DNA of 64,000 nt from Sphingomonas sp. AR_OL41 (lineage in GTDB: Bacteria > Pseudomonadota > Alphaproteobacteria > Sphingomonadales > Sphingomonadaceae): assembly GCF_029911635.1 (NCBI RefSeq), contig NZ_JARYTI010000003.1:1-64000 (forward strand), in the 5' to 3' direction. A program made the translations under genes and the position numbers. The notes below the pieces were generated by a model, which saw only the letters and a list, made by a program, of their open reading frames with translations, searched no databases and was not told the origin of the DNA. Shown here one piece after another: positions 58,901 to 64,000 of the stretch. Every line of letters starts with the position of its first letter. The stretch's first letter is position 1.

Positions 58901-61396
58901 TCAAGCCGCCTGTGTGGCAAGATGGTTCGGTGCTTTATCGTCGCACGTCTTAGCGGGATAAAGCGCGGCTGCAAGCGCCGGACCCGCGATTGGCTTGGCA
59001 ATGATGCGCGCCATCCCCACGGCGGAAAGCTCTGCACGCTGCGCATCGTCGAGACCCGCCCACAAGATCGCCATGCCCGCACCGGCATTCTCGGCGGCAC
59101 GTACGAGCGCGCCCAGGGCAGCGGCGAGATCTTCGGCGGTCTTGGCGGTCACGTCATCAACGAGGACGAACGCGATGCCGCCTGCTGCGACGCGTTCGCT
59201 TGCCTCATCGAGCGAACCGGCAAAGAGCACGTTGCCGGCACGCGGCGCGAGAATTGCCCGCAGCATGGCGCGGCTGATCGGGTTGCGATCGACGATCAGC
59301 AGCGCACCCTCCCCGCTTTCCGTTGCGACGACCTCGCCGGCCGGTGCGTCGGCGCGCATCAGCGGCAATGTCAGGGTGAAGGTTGCGCCTTGCCCTTCCG
59401 CGCTGTCGACGGTGACCTCCCCTTTCATGGCTCGGGCAAGGTTGCGACAGATCGACAGGCCGAGACCGGTACCCCCGAACTTCCGGGTCGTGCCGCCATC
59501 GGCCTGGCGAAAGGACTCGAAGATCAATTCATGCTTGTCGGGCGATATACCGATGCCGGTATCGCCGACGGCGATGGTCAGCAGCGGACCTGTCGGTCCG
59601 ACGGCTTCGCCCGCACGCAAGGTGACCGACCCCGCATCGGTGAATTTGAGCGCGTTGGACAGCAGGTTGAAGGCGACCTGTCGCAACCGCGCCGAGTCTC
59701 CGGCGATCCACTGCGGACATGCGGCGAGATCGAGCTCGAAGACCAGCCCCTTGGCCTGGGCCTGCTCCTGCCACATCCGCGAAAGGTCAGTCAGCGTTGC
59801 GCGCAAATCGAACGGCGCCTCTTCCAGGGTGAGGTTGCCGGTTTCCATCTTGGCGACGTCGAGAATGTCGTCGACCAGCGCGCGCATCGTCACGCCGGCA
59901 CTATGAACCACACCAATACGGTCGCGTATCGTCTCACCAAGCGCACGATCGGCCAGCATTACCTGGGTCATGCCAAGTATACCGTTGAGCGGGGTACGTA
60001 TTTCATGGCTTGTCGTGGCGAGGAACTCGGTCTTGGCCGCCAGAGCCTTGGCCAGCGCACTGTTGGTATTGGCGAGATCAACGTTTGCGGCCCGCACTTC
60101 GTTGCGGCTGCGGCGGATGGTGACGAGGCCGAAGCCAAGCATGGTGACGATTACCACCGTGACGACGCCAAGACCGACGAAAATAAACAATTGGGTCTGC
60201 GCGCGAGTGCGCTCGAACTCGGCCTTGCGCCGCTCTTCGTCACGCTGCAGCTTCGTGATCTTGAGTTCCTGATTGGCAAAGTCGAAGCGCGATGCCGCAA
60301 GCGCGGTGTTAGCCGAGGCAGCGAGTTCGGACGTTTTGTCATCGAACTTCTTGAATGCCTCAAGATGGATCAGCGCCTTCTTCTCGTCGCCCAGTTTGCG
60401 ATAGATGGCATAAGCGGTCTCATGCCCCTCCCGCGTGCTAAGGCTGCTGTCGTCGCTATGGGCGAAGCTGCGCTCGATCAAGGTGCGGGCTTTTTGCAGG
60501 TCACCACGCTGGAACGCCGCCTGTGCAGCAATACCCCAGAATTGCTCGGTCGCCGCCGCAGCCTCGCCGCCGCCACGACCGACAGCGAATCCCTGCGCTA
60601 TCGTCTGCTCGGCGGCATCGAGATGCCCGGACTTGATCTGCGAGCGCGCAATGTTACTCAGCACGCGTGCAATAAGTACGGGATTCTTCATGGTTCGCGC
60701 GAGCGCTAACGCCTCGCGGAACTGCGCCTCAGCCTCGGCGTAGCGGCCGATTTCTTTCAGCGCATTGCCACGATTATTGTAGATCTGCTGCAGCAATTGC
60801 GGCTCGCCATGATAGACATCGCGTACTTGATCATAATATTTTAGGGCGTTGGTCCAATCCTTCGCCTCCTGATACAGCAGCGCGATGTAGAGCAGCGCGA
60901 CGGCGCGGCTCCGAGTTTCGCCGATATCGCGGAAGATGTTGTGCGCGCGCTGATAGTCGTCGAGCGCGGCGGCGACGTCTGTAATCGCGGTGTGATAGCC
61001 GCCGAGCGACAGCAGGATATCACCATTGAGCTTGGTTGGGGAGCGCGCACCTGCGACTGCCGCGAGCGCTTGCTGGATCAGCGGGCCGGCATGAATCTTG
61101 TCATCGAGCCGCAGATACGCTTCGCCCTGCAGCCACTGGGTCGTCGCGATCGCTGCCGCTCGCTGCGCGGCGGGCAGGCGCTCGGCAACCACGCGCGCTG
61201 CCTGCGCCTTGGCGATGGTTTGATGGGGGTCGACCAGCATCGACGCCTTGGCATCGTCGATCATCGCCTTGAAGCTCGCGGCGCTCACAGCAGGAGTTGC
61301 CGGCGCTGCCATACAAGGGGTCGCGCTGATCCCGCACATCAGCAGCAGCGCCGCCACGAGCGATGCCAATATCCGTGAATATGAAGAGCCGCCCAT
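58901..61396 (-). CDS. TPR-sensor hybrid-like histidine kinase
   Basis: An 831-residue membrane kinase: signal/anchor (ILASLVAALLLMCGISA), a periplasmic TPR array (about 40-400), a transmembrane helix (FIFVGLGVVTVVIVTMLGFG), HisKA (EFLATTSHEIRTPLNGILGM) and HATPase (NALKFTD, DTGIGIS, GGTGLGLSICR). A C-terminal ~115-residue receiver-like domain has VDRNP where VDDNP is expected, so the acidic pair seems incomplete. Confidence 0.88.
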   Translation of the reverse strand: MGGSSYSRILASLVAALLLMCGISATPCMAAPATPAVSAASFKAMIDDAKASMLVDPHQTIAKAQAARVVAERLPAAQRAAAIATTQWLQGEAYLRLDDKIHAGPLIQQALAAVAGARSPTKLNGDILLSLGGYHTAITDVAAALDDYQRAHNIFRDIGETRSRAVALLYIALLYQEAKDWTNALKYYDQVRDVYHGEPQLLQQIYNNRGNALKEIGRYAEAEAQFREALALARTMKNPVLIARVLSNIARSQIKSGHLDAAEQTIAQGFAVGRGGGEAAAATEQFWGIAAQAAFQRGDLQKARTLIERSFAHSDDSSLSTREGHETAYAIYRKLGDEKKALIHLEAFKKFDDKTSELAASANTALAASRFDFANQELKITKLQRDEERRKAEFERTRAQTQLFIFVGLGVVTVVIVTMLGFGLVTIRRSRNEVRAANVDLANTNSALAKALAAKTEFLATTSHEIRTPLNGILGMTQVMLADRALGETIRDRIGVVHSAGVTMRALVDDILDVAKMETGNLTLEEAPFDLRATLTDLSRMWQEQAQAKGLVFELDLAACPQWIAGDSARLRQVAFNLLSNALKFTDAGSVTLRAGEAVGPTGPLLTIAVGDTGIGISPDKHELIFESFRQADGGTTRKFGGTGLGLSICRNLARAMKGEVTVDSAEGQGATFTLTLPLMRADAPAGEVVATESGEGALLIVDRNPISRAMLRAILAPRAGNVLFAGSLDEASERVAAGGIAFVLVDDVTAKTAEDLAAALGALVRAAENAGAGMAILWAGLDDAQRAELSAVGMARIIAKPIAGPALAAALYPAKTCDDKAPNHLATQAA

Positions 61397-61447
61397 CGCC
61401 GTTACCCTGCACACCGATACGTTAAGGCCGCGCTAAACACGGTTCGG

Positions 61448-62899
61448 TCAGGCGCTTTTCCAGAAGCTGGCCGGTCGGGCGAACATCGTTTTGGCCTGTT
61501 CCTCGGGCGTGGCCGCCTTGTCCGCCGCGAGAAAATGGCGAAACGCATCGATCGAAAGCGGGCGGCTGAGCAGATAGCCCTGGACCATATCGCACCCCAT
61601 GACAGTCAGCAGTGCCATTGCCGCCTGCGTCTCGACGCCTTCCGCCGTGACTTCCATGTCGAGCGCATGGGCCAGGTCGATCGTCGAGCGGACGATCAAC
61701 GGATCGCGGTTGCTGCTGGTCAGTTGCAGCACGAACATCTTGTCGATCTTCAGTTCGCGCGCGGGGAGTTGCTTGAGATAGGCGAGCGACGACAGGCCTG
61801 CACCATAATCGTCGATCGCGATCGTGATGCCGACATCGGCAAAGGTCTTGAGGTTTGCGATCGCGCTCTGCGGATCCCGGATTACCGCGGTTTCGGTAAT
61901 TTCGAAGCCGATCTTCGCACCACTGTCGCGGACCTTCGCGCACGCCTGCTTCACGAAACGTGCGTCACCGAGCAATTGGCCCGAAATATTGATGAAGACG
62001 GTCAGCTGGTGGCCATCGGCCGCCAGCAGGCGCTGATCCTCGATCACCTTGTCGAGCGTCCAGAGCGTCAGCGCACAGATCTCGCGCGCCTCTTCGGCGA
62101 CGGTAATGAAATCGCCCGGCAGGATCAGCCCCCGCTCGGGATGTTGCCATCTGACGAGCGCCTCCGCACTCGAGATTTCCTGGCGGCGGACATGCACCTT
62201 GGGCTGGTACTGCAGGAACATCTGTTCCTGCGAAATCGCGTTGTTGAGCTCGCGAGTCAGCGTGCGACGGTCGAATGCGGGTGCGCCGATCGACAGGTCG
62301 CGCACGACGGGATGCCGTTCCGCCCGGGCCAGATCGAGCGCGCTCTCGGCTTCCTCGATGAGGCGCACTTCCTCGGTATTGCCGCGGGGTGCCGCAGCGC
62401 CACCGATCAACAATTCGATGCGGTGCGGTTCGCCGTCGAGATCGAGGACGGGTTCGAACAGCGCCATGATCGCACCCGTCAAGGCCTCAAGATCGGAGAG
62501 CGCGTCGCCGTCCGCCAGAACTTCAAGCTGGGTTCTACCAACTTCGCAAATGCGGACGGATGGGAAGGCTGCCAGGATTCGATCGCTGACATCGACGACC
62601 AGCATATCGGCGCGCGCTACGCCGACGTGGCGACGCAGCGCGACGAAATTGGCAATTTCGATCAGACCGAGGAACTGCCATGATTTCACGGCCGGTGGCA
62701 GCGAAGCGAGATCGTCAAGTGTGATGGCGCCGCCGGGCGACGACAGGCTCATCGCATCGATCGCGCCGAACGAAACCTCGGCGCTCTCGCGACGCCAGGC
62801 ACCCCCTACCGGGGCAAGCGTCGTCGAAGCGAGCCATCGGCCGGAAGGCCTGCTCGCCGACACCGGCATACCGAACTTCTGTGCTGACTGGCCCATCAC
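61448..62899 (-). CDS. EAL-domain c-di-GMP phosphodiesterase
   Basis: A 483-residue protein. N-terminal region degenerate GGDEF-like (about 60-210); EAL domain from about 225 with SSAEALVRWQHPERG, FINISGQLL, FEITETAVI, IAIDDYGAGLSSLAYLKQLP, LKIDKMFV, AEGVET and MVQGYLLSRPL. All catalytic residues of active enzymes appear present. Adjacent to the kinase and receiver. Confidence 0.9.
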   Translation of the reverse strand: MMGQSAQKFGMPVSASRPSGRWLASTTLAPVGGAWRRESAEVSFGAIDAMSLSSPGGAITLDDLASLPPAVKSWQFLGLIEIANFVALRRHVGVARADMLVVDVSDRILAAFPSVRICEVGRTQLEVLADGDALSDLEALTGAIMALFEPVLDLDGEPHRIELLIGGAAAPRGNTEEVRLIEEAESALDLARAERHPVVRDLSIGAPAFDRRTLTRELNNAISQEQMFLQYQPKVHVRRQEISSAEALVRWQHPERGLILPGDFITVAEEAREICALTLWTLDKVIEDQRLLAADGHQLTVFINISGQLLGDARFVKQACAKVRDSGAKIGFEITETAVIRDPQSAIANLKTFADVGITIAIDDYGAGLSSLAYLKQLPARELKIDKMFVLQLTSSNRDPLIVRSTIDLAHALDMEVTAEGVETQAAMALLTVMGCDMVQGYLLSRPLSIDAFRHFLAADKAATPEEQAKTMFARPASFWKSA

Positions 62900-63043
62900 C
62901 TTCAGGGGCTAGCACGCGACATTGAACGAACCCTTAAGCCGCCGTGATCGCACGCGAAACGGCCCCGCAATGCGGTTGCTTTATCCTTAACTTTCAATTA
63001 ATAATCGACGGCACTCTCACGGGTGCGACAAGGGAGAAAGCGA

Positions 63044-63097
63044 ATGCTTCGTTTCATTCTTGCGCTCATCTACGGCGACAACATCCGCCCCTGGTAA
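63044..63097 (+). CDS. Possible 17-residue peptide
   Basis: MLRFILALIYGDNIRPW after a strong SD (GGGAGAAAG). Hydrophobic, in the 437-bp gap 62900-63336, which otherwise shows no gene. It could be a leader or membrane peptide. Confidence 0.3.
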   Translation: MLRFILALIYGDNIRPW

Positions 63098-63336
63098 GCG
63101 CTCCGATCGGCCCGATATGCCGGCATTTTTCTTGATTTTTGAGAGATTTGCCGACACGTCGGGTCGATACCTTGTATGACTTCACGGACCTTGAAATTGC
63201 CGCGGCGAACGCACGGCATAGCGTTCAGACTGGGTCACCATCCCGATTCGGGATTCCGGTGGTAAGTGGCGACGTTTAGCAATTTTTTCGCGAACTTTTT
63301 TACACATGGGCGATCAGGCAAGATCGTCGCATCGGG

Positions 63337-64000
63337 TCATTGCTGCGTTGAATCGCTGCCCACTTCGCGCCAACCGCCACCCATTGCCTTGAAGAGCGAC
63401 GCGGTATCCTGCCGCAACTGCGCGTCGCTGGCGGCGAGCTGTTCACGGGTGACGAGCAGCTGGGTCTCCGCGTTGAGCACACCGTCCTGTGCCACCAGCC
63501 CGGTGCGGTACTGCGCGTCGAGCGCCTGGGCGATGCGGCCGGCATCCGCCACTGCCTGACGAAGCGTTGCGTTGCGCTGCCGTTCCCGATCGAGCCGAAC
63601 CAGCGAATCCTCGACATCGCGCAAGGCACCGAGAACGGTCTGCTGGTAACGTGCATAGGCCTGGACGCGATCCTCCTTGCGCATGCCGACGGTCGCCTTG
63701 CGTCGTCCCCAATCCAGCAGTGGAAAGCTGATGCCGGCACCGGCCGATGCCTGGACACTGTCGGTCGAAACGAGATTGCCGAGTGACATCGAGAGGAGTT
63801 GGGCGACACCGGTAAGGCTGATCTTCGGATAGAGATCGGCAACCGCCACGCCGATATCCGCCGTCGCCGCCGCGAGCTGACGCTCCGCTGCACGAATGTC
63901 AGGCCGACGGCGCAACAACGCCGAGGGCAAATCGGGAGGTACGATCGGTATCGGAGACGGCGCGACATGGGGCGCTTGCAACGCGCTGGGCAGGCTTTCC
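63337..64000 (-). CDS. Outer-membrane efflux protein (NodT/TolC type), 5' part beyond the window
   Basis: The visible 220 residues hold an outer membrane efflux protein repeat: PSALLRRRPDIRAAERQLAA, ...ADLYPKISLTG, FPLLDWGRRKATVG, then a helical hairpin (ALDAQYRTGLVAQDGVLNAE) and a C-terminal LFKAMGGGWREVG. These form the outer duct of RND-type pumps. The start is past position 64000. Confidence 0.9.
   Translation of the reverse strand, partial: ESLPSALQAPHVAPSPIPIVPPDLPSALLRRRPDIRAAERQLAAATADIGVAVADLYPKISLTGVAQLLSMSLGNLVSTDSVQASAGAGISFPLLDWGRRKATVGMRKEDRVQAYARYQQTVLGALRDVEDSLVRLDRERQRNATLRQAVADAGRIAQALDAQYRTGLVAQDGVLNAETQLLVTREQLAASDAQLRQDTASLFKAMGGGWREVGSDSTQQ

Overview
The window is a high-GC alphaproteobacterial chromosome, most like a sphingomonad. 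The evidence is the gene content (class I ilvC, the long leuA type, a large TonB receptor, SWIB, DUF1178/nit/grxC/ComF neighbours) and the short-palindrome intergenic repeats. It carries one complete-looking temperate tailed-phage prophage.

Layout. Positions 1-17138 are host: a LuxR regulator, serB, miaA, ilvB-ilvN-ilvC, a glycosyltransferase, YceI, a TMEM175-type channel, leuA with a leucine-rich leader peptide, a folE-pteridine reductase-folB operon, a TonB receptor and a SWIB protein. Positions 17169-53201 are a ~36 kb prophage integrated in tRNA-Arg(CCT), bounded by an 18-bp core repeat and by paired integrase arm-type repeats. Positions 53154-64000 are host again: the regenerated tRNA-Arg, DUF1178, nit, grxC, ComF, a methyltransferase, DUF1223, an AraC regulator, a response regulator, a TPR histidine kinase, an EAL phosphodiesterase and the end of a NodT/TolC-type efflux gene.

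The prophage has siphovirus architecture. Its late genes are nearly all on the minus strand and read leftward: large terminase, DUF4055 portal, MuF, scaffold, capsid, connectors, tail terminator, tail tube, gpG/gpGT by -1 frameshift on A_AAA_AAC, tape measure, tip and fibre with a C-terminal Hint-like domain, and holin. A lysozyme-Rz-Rz1 cassette, an HslV-like peptidase and the small terminase lie further right. The rightward early side has an iteron-type origin, an AEP-like primase, a DUF3987 helicase-like protein, small genes, an excisionase-like HTH and the integrase.

The most striking system is transcriptional. The gene next to the large terminase (37999-38604) encodes a protein that aligns convincingly with phage T4 gp55, the late sigma factor. 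The hexamer TAAATA, the core of the T4 late promoter TATAAATA, stands immediately before nearly every late gene. In 13 genes it lies 4 or 5 nt from the start codon with no usable Shine-Dalgarno. Where it lies 34-78 nt upstream (capsid, scaffold, tail tube, gpG), a Shine-Dalgarno is present. Two of these sites follow directly behind intrinsic terminators. I infer a T4-type late transcription switch in a temperate siphovirus-like phage, making mostly leaderless late mRNAs. I saw no TAAATA in the host flanks when reading them, but I could not run an exhaustive count.
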